Position numbers and translations under genes: made by a program. Shown here in pieces: positions 36,201-47,457 of a stretch of DNA of 64,000 nucleotides (position 1 is the first letter of the stretch; every line of letters starts with the position of its first letter). The notes under the pieces are model-generated. The model was not told where the DNA came from. It did no database searches and worked only from the letters and a program-made list of their open reading frames with translations. Source of the DNA: Reticulascus tulasneorum (lineage: Eukaryota > Ascomycota > Sordariomycetes > Glomerellales > Reticulascaceae); assembly GCA_001557505.1 (NCBI GenBank), contig LSAX01000012.1, positions 868,001 to 932,000 of the forward strand, in the 5' to 3' direction.

Positions 36201-36647
36201 CCAGTGGATGGAGTAGTTTTGGGCTGACACATCGTCGGAAAACGTTTCTTTAGAAATCGTTGGCGCCAGTTGAATGGAGCGAGAGTTCCAGGTCATGATA
36301 ACGGGTGAGAGAGCCTGGAAAGAGTCCATGTTGTTGGTCGCGGTTTCAATACTAACACCAGTAAAGATGTCCGACTCGAACCGTTTAAGAACGACCGTGT
36401 CTGGCCGCGAGGTAATCTGTTTCACTGCAGAATCGAAATCGATGCCCTGAAGACGTCAGTACAAACATTCAAGCTGCAACAGAAAACGTTATACCTTCTC
36501 AAACTCCAAAAGGTATTTCTTCCGACCAGGAGCGGTACTCTCGCGTTTGATATCATCAGACAGAACGGACATGCGGCGGTGTTCACTTGAAAGAGACAGA
36601 ACACTGCCCACGGCAGACAGGCTGACGAAAAAGGTTGACAGATGCAT
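33205..36647 (-). CDS. Secreted subtilisin-like serine protease (S8), 12 exons
   Basis: This encodes 921 aa. Exons: 36647-36495, 36446-36105, 36055-35992, 35931-35829, 35777-35720, 35669-35613, 35563-34224, 34148-34036, 33956-33854, 33800-33713, 33609-33356 and 33295-33205. A signal peptide and an I9-like propeptide (KKYLLEFEKG) precede the catalytic domain. The triad is intact: Asp at about 156 in AIVDTGVDYTH, His at about 209 in GHGTHVAG, Ser at about 542 in LSGTSMATP. The long gap between His and Ser holds the PA-type insert usual in large secreted fungal subtilases. The C-terminal ~350 aa form the beta-rich domain of that type (YSGKILITGDNG). Intron 9 appears to use a GC donor (GCAAGT). 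The large number of exons is notable, but every phase closes. The expected role is extracellular protein breakdown. Confidence 0.9.
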
Positions 36648-36725
36648 CTTGGACACACAAGACAGAACAGAGTTTGAGCCGGGACCTTAAAGATGGTAAA
36701 GACATACATCGGGTGTCTATGGTAC

Positions 36726-36737
36726 TATATTTATATA
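36726..36737 (-). promoter_or_regulatory. TATA box of the subtilase gene
   Basis: On the minus strand this reads TATATAAATATA, about 80 bp upstream of the start codon at 36647, a good match to the TATA consensus at a suitable distance. Confidence 0.55.
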
Positions 36738-38943
36738 GACTTCATGAGATACGCCAAGTATCAGAAGGTTAGTTGTATTAGCCGTATGAATAATTACTAC
36801 AGCAAGCTTCCTCATTTGAATCAGTGCGGCCTTGGAAGATAGCGGTTGCCAGTCTCTCAAAAGGTGCCAATCTAAGAATTGATTCCACATGGCTCTTGTT
36901 GGAAGGTAAATAGTTGTGTCTACTTGCCTCTTCAAGTTTGGTCTTTTAATTCATGGATCATCTAGCATCTAGCATCTGCGAGTTCAGCAACATCTCCCAA
37001 AGGAGAAGTGATTTGAGGGCCGGGGCCGGCATATCCACAAGCATAGCAAGCGTGTACCATACATATCAAGTATATTCAAGAAGCCAATCTCAGGATTTAT
37101 GCAGCATAGAATGGCAATACAGAAGATACGAGCTTAAAAATAGTAATAACCAGGTGGCAAACAAAGGTCGGATCTTCAGCCAATGGGATGCAGTAAACGG
37201 CGGCGCCAGTGCGGGTTGCAAGCTGTGTGTCATGTTTACTAAAGCCTTTGCAGACTAGGTAGGTCACATCAGAAAAACCAGTGCGAGCTTCAAAATAGAT
37301 ATGCAGCCATAGTTCTGTTGCAGGCGCATCGGGGAGAGGGTAGTTGAGCTAGAAGCTCAAATGGCAGGTTTGCGCTGCCGACTAAAACCAGGAAGGTGAG
37401 GAACGTGAAAGGATCCATCCGGTTAAGTGAACCACAATAATCAAGTTGCAAAGATTGAGTGAGTCGCTTAGAGCGGCGTCACGACGTTGGCAGATCCTAA
37501 GTAATTGGATAGCAGCAACAGTAGGCTTGTTTCCAGGTGCTAGCCACAAAGAACCCAACCCCCTGCGGAAGGTCGGCTATCCATCATCAATGCTGACCCC
37601 GAGATCTCAAACCCTAGGCAAGCCGGATATGGTACTTTCGCTTTCTCGCTCACCTGCACTACTTAACTGAATTCGGCAATGAGAACGCGGAGCGGATGCC
37701 ATCCCTGAATACCGCTTCGCTAACTGGCAAGAGCTTGTCGCATCAATCACCGAGGGTTCCAGACACGGCCATGGAATATGCATTATGACCGACGGGGCTA
37801 CATGCACTGAGCTGGCGCCCATAATGTTGTTTGCCTCGTGCCAATTTCCTTTTTTGGTGGCGGGGCAGTCATCGTCGAGAACCAGTCCACCAGATTGCGC
37901 TGGGCCCCATCACTCAAAAGATCGTGCTGAAGGCTTCTTGGTGTACCGGCTCAGATGAATCAGGCATGGTGCTTATGCTGCAGGATATCTTTCGTCAGGA
38001 TGGCTGGCCAGACCTGGCTCATTACTGTAGACAGAATGCTTGGATGCAGTAGGAAAGGCTGTGAAGGAGAGATATCCGTTCTTTGTTTATTAGTGAGATT
38101 GATAAAACCGCTGGCAAGGTCTATGACTTGATCCCAAATGTTCGATTCTATGTAAGAGCTGCTACATTGAAGTTGATACCCAGGGAACTGAAGAAAAATT
38201 GATAGGCAATGGAAAATGACTAGCCTGCGCTACCTCCTATCCGAAAGAAGCCCGGAGAGGGTCGCAGCCAGTTCGTGAGGAGTTTGAATGATAAGCCACT
38301 TACCAGACCTGTATATCGAGGCTTCTGGAAGAATTTTGAAGGGTGTGCGTCCTCCCCTTACTGTTAGCCTTTCGCCAAACCAGTTCCCGAACATGTTCAA
38401 CAACACGTCGAAGAAACCCCCACTTAGCGACGAAAGAGTAAAGAAGATTCGAGCCCATGTCCCGGTTGACGCGATACCAATCTTCAGAGTTTCGACATTT
38501 GAGCACGTCGGTCGACACCGGCATGCGAGACATACAAGTGCTGGCCATCGAGTGTTGTAGACAAAGACCAAGGCCTTGCCTTGTTCAGCTGGGATTCGTG
38601 GTACGACGCCCACAGTCAGGAATACTTCCAGCAAGCAATATGAGAATGGCAATAAATGAAAACCATGGATTTAAAACCCTTCTTCAGGCAGTCAAACCTA
38701 ACCTCTGGCCAACCTCCTCATAAGGCTGATCTTAGGCTACAGACAATAGCAAGCGAATTCTCCATCATGACGATCATTTACTCACTCGTGAGAGTACCTA
38801 TGAGTTGCACACAAGTTGCACCTATCTTCCAAGGCAACCGTCAATTCAATGCAGCATTGGCCAGTAGTAGGCTTGGCTCCCGAAGGCAGCGCCGCAAGTT
38901 AAGCACTTCTTGAAATATGTCTTGTCCATTGGCCAGTGCGATT

Positions 38944-39092
38944 AAGCGAATGCGATCCCGCACGGAGCCCAAGCGAATGCGATGCAAGGCTGAGGGCACC
39001 AGGGGTTCGCAAGAGGTACAATGAAACAACCAACCAATTGATGCAAGGCTGACGCTGGGTCCTTGGTATACCCAAGTCTAAGCGAGTGCGGT
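38944..39092. repeat. Short dispersed motifs AAGCGAATGCGAT and GATGCAAGGCTGA
   Basis: AAGCGAATGCGAT occurs at 38944 and 38971, with a two-base variant at 39080. GATGCAAGGCTGA occurs exactly at 38982 and 39040. They may be the remains of a degenerate tandem repeat or binding sites upstream of the RTA1-like gene. Confidence 0.5.
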
Positions 39093-39367
39093 ATAATGCT
39101 AATGCCAGGCTCGTAGATATAACAATAAGGGCTACGCCGGACTTTGCTGGACTAAAATTACGCGTCTCTTTGCTCGCTTGCTTTTCATTTGGTTCTCCTA
39201 TATAACCAGTCAGTACCGTTTAGCGAAAGCCATCTCTGGGCTTCATGTGCTATACTTCTACTCAGACATTAAGTAACAAGCAGCTGGATTATAAGTAGCT
39301 GAACTGCTGCAACAAACTCTGGTTAGTCCATCACGCCACCTTTCTAAGAACCGTCAAGCCTCTCGAA

Positions 39368-40440
39368 ATGGCTGGTCTCCCTCCCGGCATCATCGTCTTC
39401 GGTCCAAAGGCCAACTGCACCCTGGATATATGTCCCGTCGAGGCCAGCGTATACGGGTACCGTCCAAACCTCGCTGCAAACATCATATTTGTTGCACTTT
39501 TCTCCATCGCAAGCGCCATTCACATCTACATTGGCCTCCGTTGGCAGACGTGGTTTTTCATGACATGTATGTTCATTGCGTGTACTTCCGCCGTTGTCGG
39601 GTACATTGGGCGAGTAATGATGTACTATAACCCTTTCAACTTTGTGAGCTTCATGCTACAGCTAAGTATGTTACCCCGTATCCTGTTTTTGCACTTTGAT
39701 ATTGCCTTGCTTTGGGTACTCTTTTTGTCATGTTTTCAGGTAAATGCTAACCCATTCATCTATTATCCAGTCCCTGTCGGAACGGTTCCCGTTTGGTGCT
39801 GTGCGGCTATCTACGTAACGCTCTCGGCTACTATCATCTCCATATCGCCCAGCCTTTCTCGAATCCCACCGAAGCTCATCTACTGGATTTTCATCCCCTG
39901 CGACATGGTCTCCATCGTGTTCCAGGCCGCAGGTGCTGGTCTCTCGGCGAAGCCGTCTTCTGGAAACACCCAGCTTGGCGTGAACCTCGCTCTTTTTGGT
40001 CTCGGGTTTCAGCTTTTGGTCATACTGGCCTTTTGCACCTTGTTCACTGACTACGTCGTTCGCTGCATCCGTAAAGGCGTAAGATTCGATGGTCGTGTCA
40101 AACTCTTTTTTGGCTTCATGGGTCTGGCACTGCTTTTCATCACCATCCGATCTGCGTTCCGTATCTACGAGCTACACGAAGGGTTCCGGGGTAAGAGCAT
40201 GAAACAAGAGGGGCATTTCATTGCTTTTGATGGAGTGTAGGTTCTTCTTCGCCGATGCTTCGCCATGTCTTCTAACCTTCTTGTAGGCTAGTTGTTGTTG
40301 CTGTCTACTGCCTCATAATTGGACATCCAGGCTTTGCATTCCGGGAAAAGGAGAGGTTAGTACTCCTAACCGGAGATGAGTCCAGTTTTGAAATGAATAG
40401 TCAGGATGTTCGCCCCGAAGGAATCACAACAAGAGATTAG
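39368..40440 (+). CDS. RTA1-like seven-helix membrane protein
   Basis: Three exons (39368-39665, 39771-40236, 40287-40440) encode 305 aa. The first intron is 105 bp with no stop in frame, so it can be mistaken for coding. Splicing joins FVSFMLQL to VPVWCCAAIYVTLS, which fits the family. The second intron restores a seventh membrane helix (VLVVVAVYCLIIGHPG) and a cytosolic tail ending TTRD. Conserved features include the extracellular N-terminus with CTLDICPVEASVYGY, the segment IYWIFIPCDMVSIVFQAAGAG in the middle, and IRSAFRIYEL before the last helix. RTA1-family proteins are linked to resistance to 7-aminocholesterol and to lipid translocation or stress; substrates are mostly unknown. Probably plasma membrane. 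Confidence 0.9.
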
Positions 40441-40894
40441 TAGCGATGATGGTCCACCCCTCAGACGCTTCTGATTCTTAGACTGGATGGTTTACAGACG
40501 AATATGCATTAGCACTAAGATATATAGACTCACCTCATTGTCCGGTTTCATTTTCAATCAACGCTTCCCGTCATCTTCCCTTTTCATATCATTCTAGTAT
40601 TATTAATCTACGCCTGGCTTGAGGTGTGTTGAACCATAAATTCGATGTTGCTTAGCATTAAATCCTCATTCCCTTTTCTAATGCCATTTTATGTTTTAGA
40701 TCACCTCAAGCCTCTCGGCCTTGTGCCTTCCAACGTTCCAGTGGAATGAGTATGATATTGCATATGGCAGTCTAATACAGAATCTGCCAGGTATCTTTGC
40801 TGCTTACTTCGATTCTCGTTATTATTGATCCTACAATACGATGCCATTGAGAACTAGAGATTCGACGATCTCACTACCGGCACCAAATACGTGT
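40441..40894. other. Short intergenic stretch between convergent genes
   Basis: T-rich sequence with likely 3' ends of both flanking genes. Nothing else seen. Confidence 0.4.
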
Positions 40895-42965
40895 CTAGAA
40901 CGCAGCGTTACTCTTCCTCGTACCTCCCTGTAACAACATAGAGTACTCTGATCGTTTTCGAATTAGAAACGCAAGTCCAAGCATAAAACCAGTGTCGTAG
41001 GTCCCTGCAGGAGTATGCATCAGAGGCTTGAGAACCCTTCCGGCCAACCGCTCTGCCGTCATGTCATTTATGTCAGCTGCGTCAGCAATGTCGCCCCACA
41101 GGTTCAGCAGCAGTTTGAACAAACTCCTGGTCGGCTCACGGACGCCACTTAGTGCTTCTTCCCAGAAGTCGATGCACTGCTCGAGACGGATTGCGAGAGA
41201 ACCAGGGACTGTGGCCTGCTTGGAAAGTGAGATCCACCGCTTGGCGACGGATACGGAGATGAGCGGTTTGGGGAGCTGCGAAAGAAACAGCAAGATGAGA
41301 TCAGCTGCTTCGTAAACGCTGAAATCACTCCAGTTCAGGTCCTCGCCATACGTAGGGCCGGTGCTGAATGTTTCCTTCAGCCTCCGGAGGTGATACGCAT
41401 CTCCTTCTTCCCCAAAGATGTTCGGCGCTTCAATACCCTCATCCTTCACGAATGAACAACACATGAGCATGCAGAGTGGGAAAACTCTTCGAGATGAGCC
41501 ACTACCGGCGTGGTGGGTTTTCGCTATGCCCTTTGCGATCTGCATGCTCTTATTCAGTGAAACCCCGAAAACCACGTCTGCCTCCGGGAAGTCTTCTGCA
41601 ATATCCGTCTGCTTCGGCGACCTTTTGAACGTTGCAGATAATCTGCGGCTATTTCGCCGCATAAAGGTAGGTTGGTCGCATGAGGCAGGTGGGTACAGGT
41701 TCGTTGTTGCAGATTCCCTGAAGTCTTCGGAAATCGCGTTGCGCATGTGTCCGAACAAACGCCCCATGCGGCCTTTCCTTGTGGGCAGTACAGGCTGGCT
41801 ATCCAAGCTGCTTTTGCTCACCACGGTGTAGAGGCTCTCAGGCGTTTTGTGATCTATCTCGGCCAGTGAGAACGCTGAATCGCATAAAGAACTCTTTCTC
41901 CCTGGAACGTGCGGTTGGGTTGCTAGGCTCGCCTTGGCTACTAGGCCGGATTCGCTCTTGGAAGCCCGAAGACCCCATTCTGATGGTGAGGTTGCCGCCG
42001 AGCTATTTGCAGATCTCATCCTCGCAGAAGCCTTTGGTGGCGGTGTCGGGGCTCTCCCGGGTAGTTCCCTGAGCTCATCCAAGAGCTCATCCATCTCTCC
42101 GATGGGAATACTGACGTTCAGCAGACTCAGTGAGTTCTTCCGAATCGCACTGCCTGGGGAGACTCTGGGAGAGGGGGCTGCCTGGCGAAGCTCGAGCTGG
42201 TCCGCCTCAATGCTCAAAACTGCCGAATCTGCAAGAGATTGTAATGCACCAAGGTAGCTTTGAAGACTTGATACGTTCGAATTCCCTTGGAAGTCAGTTT
42301 GCAGTCTTGCTTTCAGGTGGCTCAGCTCAGCTAAGACTGCAGAGAGTTCGTGTTTGAAGTCCGAGTCTCTAGCGACCTTTTCAATCGCATCTCCTTTCAC
42401 TGTCGATGTGTCGCCAGTGTTGCTGTGGTGGGATGCAGTTCTGGGAGAAATACGTCAGTTTTTACTTGTCTTCAAAGTTGAAGGGTAGAAAGCGTACAGT
42501 CCGACTAGGTCCAACGCCAGGCCAAGTGTCGATTTGCACGCGTTCAACGTCGCTCTCAGCTTGTCGACGTCTTCTCGGGATGTCATCCATCGAGATTTTT
42601 TTTGTAGCCGCGTACCTCCACTGCCGTTGAGGATAGAGAAGTAATCCGCAAGCTCGTTCACGATAATGGTACATTGCTCCAAGACAACGGCCGTTCGGCG
42701 AGCCAAGTTCGTTGGTATGGCAGTGGCATCGCCCTTGAGTAGGCTCAGAACACCATCGAGGGAGTGAAGCTCGCCTGAAATTGTGTCCAGTTCGGAGCGA
42801 GATTCGCGGACTTCACGAACGAATCCATGAAATGTGAGCAAAGCCTTGCCGATCGCGTTACTTGCCACAACGCAGCCAGTGACAATAGGTCTACCGAATA
42901 CACCTGTCAGCCCCAGATCAATAAGTAAAGGTTTGTGGCAAAAAGAAAACTCACATCCAGTCCAT
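40895..42965 (-). CDS. RhoGAP protein with Helo-like N-terminal helical domain
   Basis: Three exons (42965-42955, 42890-42498, 42440-40895) encode 649 aa. The first coding exon is only 11 nt; joining it by the GGTAG acceptor gives MDWIPIVTGCVVASNAIGKA, the expected start of the fungal Helo-like N-terminal domain. The first ~150 aa are helical (ELDTISGELHSLDGVLSLL). The middle is Ser-rich and basic, probably disordered and phosphorylated. From about 400 the sequence follows a RhoGAP fold: VVFGVSLNKSM, FPLCMLMCCSFVKDEG, FSVYEAADLILLFLSQLPKPLIS, then SLFKLLLNLWGDIAD. Such domains stimulate GTP hydrolysis by Rho or Cdc42 GTPases. The usual arginine finger is not obvious in the stretch I read, so activity is uncertain. 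The Helo-like plus RhoGAP combination suggests recruitment of GTPase control to a membrane or signalling scaffold. Confidence 0.8.
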
Positions 42966-44643
42966 CTCGTCGATGACGATCACCGCGATGTTTAATTAGG
43001 CTTCAGAAGCACAATACAGACTCAATTAAAATGGGCAGAGCACGAGAATGAGAAGGGAGCTGACAACCTCTGATCTGATGCCGCCCCCCACCCAAATTCC
43101 ATTGAGCGGCGGTGCGAGTGTTACTAGGTGCTCATTGGCTAGTTAGGGTAGCATTATTGGAGAACCCATGACTAGTCGAAACATGCGCTCAGGCATTTGA
43201 CAGGCGGGGTTGGTCAAGAATCCTGCTATCAGCATCCCGTGCTACATACATAAGGTACGAAGTACAGGGTGCCGTAGAAACGAAGAATACCTAATCTGTA
43301 CTTCCTACAAACATCAGGTCACGAGGGATCGTGGCTTTGGAAATATGTTAGGTATTATGGAGGCACAGGTTACACAAGAGCGAGAAAACCAGCTAGCGCA
43401 TTCTTTGCCGTTAGCCAGTACACGACGGGCTACGTCCAACCCATGTCCTAGTGGACGCTACGATAAGTGCCTTGTTCTTATGCGGCTTATCGACTAATGG
43501 TCCAACGGACCCGTACCTAGATTAGCGAGGTGAGTAATCTGCACTAATTAGTTAGTATACAGCGTACGATGTCTGTGAGGTACAGATCTAACAAATCGAG
43601 GTTCCCGCTAGCACCTGGGAAGCACTGGTCGTCTCGCAAGCCAAATTACTGCCTTGTTTATCCATTTATCTCCAAGTAAACAAAATATCAATCACTCTAA
43701 AAGCCGCATGTGTTTTCCATGCACTCACGCCAGGAATCGCCTTGGCGGATATTCAATGCAATAACTCCAGCAAAGGCAGTGATTGTCCCAGAATCTGCAG
43801 GAGAACGCTACCTTGAAGAGTCAGCAACAGGGTCTCACACTAATTTGGAGAGAAAATAGAGTGAGCGAGTCGCAACTATAACAATCTTGGGTCAGCTTGA
43901 CCAACTAAAATCATTCTGCTCGACGAGCCCGGCCGACTCTACAAGCTAAAAACATACAACGGAAGAGCAGGGCGGCAGCCGAGGATCGGTAGCATCAACA
44001 AGCTTGCCGCTCGGCCCACGGGTCGGATGCGGGACGTCGAAATGTGAGATCAAAGCTCAGCCACCATCGTTCGCCAACACCACTAACACGATTTCGGTGG
44101 AGACACGATCTGGATGCGAAGCCGCTTCCCACATGGCTATCGATGATTGGCGATGGGCACGTAAATTAGCCACTCGCGCTAATGGTGTAACGTCCGCGCT
44201 TAGCGGGTCAAAGCAATCAAGGCAAGTACTTAACGAGTTACTCTGGATATTAGACATGGCATACCACAAGGGATGACATATTTGAGGATATTGTAGAATC
44301 CGAATATCCTAGAGTCCGCATACTCCAGTGCACGAGGTCCTAAGTACTATACGGCATGAAATGTTGTCTCTTGCAGAATAGCTTTTCCGTCGCCCAACCG
44401 TCCAGACTAAACTGTATGGACACAATGCGGAGATCACAAACAGTCCCAAATATGCTTGAGCATGTAGTATATTATCCCGGCTTGCGAGCCTATACGGAGA
44501 CTTGGCGCAATAACCCAATCTATATGGAGCTATGAAGACGAACTAGAGATCTATTCATAGAGGTCGTCGAGCAGAACTTCGATTCCGATAGGTACATACC
44601 AACCCACACTTGACTATCAACCTAGGGTTACGAACCTCGCAGA
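42966..44643. other. Intergenic stretch
   Basis: No gene supported; frames near 43210 and 44004 are motif-free. No RNA or repeat recognised. Confidence 0.4.
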
Positions 44644-45602
44644 CTAGCTCGAATACACCGCTGCGTAAGCAATTTCCTTTACAACTGTTAGCGAGGTCCC
44701 AGTTCAGAGAGTGTAAACATGGTCGAAGCCAGTGAAAAGGGTGTAAAAGGGGGGTTACGAACCAACAAAGCCCCAGCTCCGTCCTTCGTGTCTGCGTTAG
44801 GAGGACCGGGAAAGTCGCCTCCTACAGCGACGTTCAAGATCATGAAAAGCGGGCTATGAGCCAACGTCGCCCAGACAGTCGAATTGCCAATCTTACTCCC
44901 CGTAACCTGGTTGAATTGCACGCCGTCAAGATAGTTCGTGATCGCCTCCGTCTGCCAATTGTTCGAGGAGCGGTCGATCCACACGCGCCATGTGTGCCAG
45001 TCAGCTGTTGTGAAGCTCTTGGTCCCTGCCAGTCCAACAGGTTCGTTGCATGGCCCGCCTTTCGTGGAGGGACCGCAGTGCACGACGCCGTACCCGGTAG
45101 ACTGCCCGTTGATGTTTTCCAAGATGTCGACCTCGCCGCACGCTGGCCACTTGATGCCCTGCGTTCTATACGAGTTCCCCAAAAGCCATACTGCTGGCCA
45201 TATTCCAGCCTTGTTGGCCGCGACGTTGGTGCCGAGCCGTACTTTCGCCTCAAGAACCATGATCTTCCCCGCGGCAGGGGTGAAGGTCGCCTTGCTCTCG
45301 ACGCGGCCCGAGGTCCAGGAGCCGGAAGAGGACTTGCGCGGGATGATTTGCAGTGTCTGACCGCCAGAGAGCTGCAAATTCTGGTTGGAGGAGGAGTAGA
45401 CCTGGTATTCGCTGTTGACGCCCAGATAACCGGTGATGATATTCCATGTGCTGGTGCTGGGAGACACTCCTGCGTTTCCGACGAAGCTGTCGGACCAGAC
45501 CAGGCCGAAGCCGAAGCCGCTGTAGTCCGGTGGCGCCGTTGCTGCGACTAGTAGTGGAAGGACTACAGCCCCGACGAGCGCTGATAAATCTGGATGGCGC
45601 AT
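44644..45602 (-). CDS. Secreted GH16 endo-beta-1,3(4)-glucanase
   Basis: Two exons (45602-44763 and a 33-nt last exon 44676-44644) encode 290 aa. A signal peptide (about 1-22) precedes a GH16 jelly-roll domain. The catalytic block is GEVDILEN at about 157-164: the first Glu is the nucleophile, the Asp assists, and the second Glu is the acid/base. GIWPAVWLLG before it and VAVGGDFPGPP after it are family signatures. Without the final intron the frame runs on into non-conserved sequence (VRNPPFTPF). The short exon EIAYAAVYSS restores the usual beta-strand ending. The donor GTTCGT is weak but the fit is good. The enzyme should cut beta-1,3 or mixed-link glucans in its own wall, in competing fungi or in plant tissue. 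Confidence 0.9.
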
Positions 45603-47457
45603 ATTTTCCGGCCCAGCTCACGTATGCAACTAAATAAAATAAAATAAAAAGATGGTAGAAAGAAGAGAAACCAATTATCCTGGCGTTCTACCACGAAGTG
45701 GAAGAGTCAGTGGGAGTGAAGCCATGGCGGGACACGATATACATATCCAGACTCGCCAGTCGGATCCGCGGGCTGGCCGTTGACCAAGAAGTCGAATCTG
45801 GTAAAACCTCGAAGAAAAAAAACTTGGAACGACGCCACGTACTCTCGGGCAGGGACAAATTGGGAGATTGGCACGGAGGCACAGAGGCACAATGCTACCC
45901 TATAAAGTACCTGCATCTCAGGGGTTCGGCGCTATATTCCCGGCCAACCGTTCCTCCGTGCTCGTATCCAGGCACTCGCTGGAAAGCCCTGGGGGGGCCA
46001 TATTGATGCCTGCATATGTGTTGCGGCGGCACGATTGCCTTGGAGGTCTTCCAGCAGCGGTCAAGGCGCGCATCGAGAGAGGGATAAACCACTGCCGAAG
46101 AGTTGGCCAGGATCCGCACATGCAGGTGGTTGAGTTAAGCCTAGATAACAAAGACGTCTGCACAATATCTACAGCGGACCACGTGTGCGAGCAGGCGGGA
46201 TGGTACATCACTGCCTGGGCCTGGCCACAGGGGGCGGATTAAACAACCTGGAAGAGGACCGGTTCCAAGGCGCGGGCCACCCACCTTTACGACATCGAAG
46301 TAATAATAGATAAAATACGATATCGAGGAGGCGATAAGATTTGATTGGATTGTTGGTACTACTGTGACTTATGTATGTACAGTTTGAGCCGCAGAGGTGC
46401 AGTTGAGAGCGCGGACTGTGCTACGTATCTGCCTGGTTTTCCTCGACTCGGGAGCGTTGATTCGTTGACGTCATGTCGCCCCGAAATCCTGACATGGACC
46501 CGACATAATGCAATCTATAGATCATGGATTACTTCGTACTGTATCTACTGTAGGTACATAGCACGGCAGTGCCTAAAGTTCGATATCCCCTGGGAATTGG
46601 AATCTAACCTAACCTACTTGGAGACTCACGGGTCCGCGGGGGTGCCCTAGTTGCCGTGGTTGCCTTGGCACCAAGCCCATGTCTTTCGCAGCGAACACCC
46701 CACATCTTTGGTCGTCTCGCTGCAAGCTATTGAACAAAAGTCCCCCGTATTTCTTCCCGCCCAGGGGCTCCCAACCACTGCCGCAGCCTGTCAAATTTCC
46801 CAAGCCGCAGCGAATGGCCCTCTGTCAAGGGACAATTAGGTTTAAAGCATCCCTAACTCGTAAAGTTATCTTCTATACGAAGTAAGAGACCTAGCTCTGC
46901 GACTTCAGTGTCGCACGCATGATGTTGCGGAACGCATAATTACCACTGGATCATCCGCAAGGAAGGCACTGCGCACTGCTTTGCGGTGTTCTAGCGCTTA
47001 CGCTTACAATAGGAGGTGGTCGGATTATGGTTAAAATTAGCAATCCTTGCTCGGACAGCTAACTATCAAAAGCCCGAAAAGTTCGCATTGTCTTCCGGAG
47101 ATTCGGTCATCGTTCAATATGCTGCAACCAATTTCCAACCTAAACATCAACTCGTAGCAACCTATCATTATGCATAGACCGGACAAATACCTGCCCAGTC
47201 AGACTGCCAGTGTGGTTGTGATGTGAGCTCTCGTTCGATGTGTCCAGTCGTCTGGTTGAGTCCCGTATCTGCAGAGCCCTCTTGAGCGTCTATGCCACTG
47301 AATCTACCTGCGGAAGTTGGTGCTCCCCTGGTTACATGGAGACTCTACTAACGTCCATAGCCGTTGGCCTTCTAGTTGGGCGGCTCAGACCAGTGCTTGA
47401 TAATAATGTCCGCAGCCTGTTGTCGTTAGCACATACAGCATTTCTTTCTTCGCCGCG
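45603..47457. other. Intergenic stretch
   Basis: The longest frame (45868-46242,+, 124 aa) has a central run AAVKARIERGINHCRR but no signal peptide, homologue I recognise or splice context. Nothing else supported. Confidence 0.4.

Larger units (their letters stand above)
36648..39367. other. Long intergenic stretch, possible decayed sequence
   Basis: Frames are short and interrupted. Around 37180-37258 the plus strand reads SAGCKLCVMF, faintly like the start of heterokaryon-incompatibility-type proteins. Around 37690-37900 another interrupted frame occurs. Neither is long enough to call. Near 38944-39092 short motifs are repeated (listed). TATATAA at 39199-39205 may serve the RTA1-like gene. 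Confidence 0.4.

Noticed and set aside
37180..37258. Heterokaryon-incompatibility gene start
   Set aside because: Only a short resemblance (SAGCKLCVMF) and no HET domain or open frame after it.
39666..39770. Coding insertion in the RTA1-like protein
   Set aside because: It has GTATGT and CAG borders, a length divisible by three, and removing it restores the family sequence, so it is an intron.
45868..46242. 124-aa plus-strand frame as a gene
   Set aside because: No signal peptide, family motif or splice partner; a minus-strand frame of similar length overlaps it.
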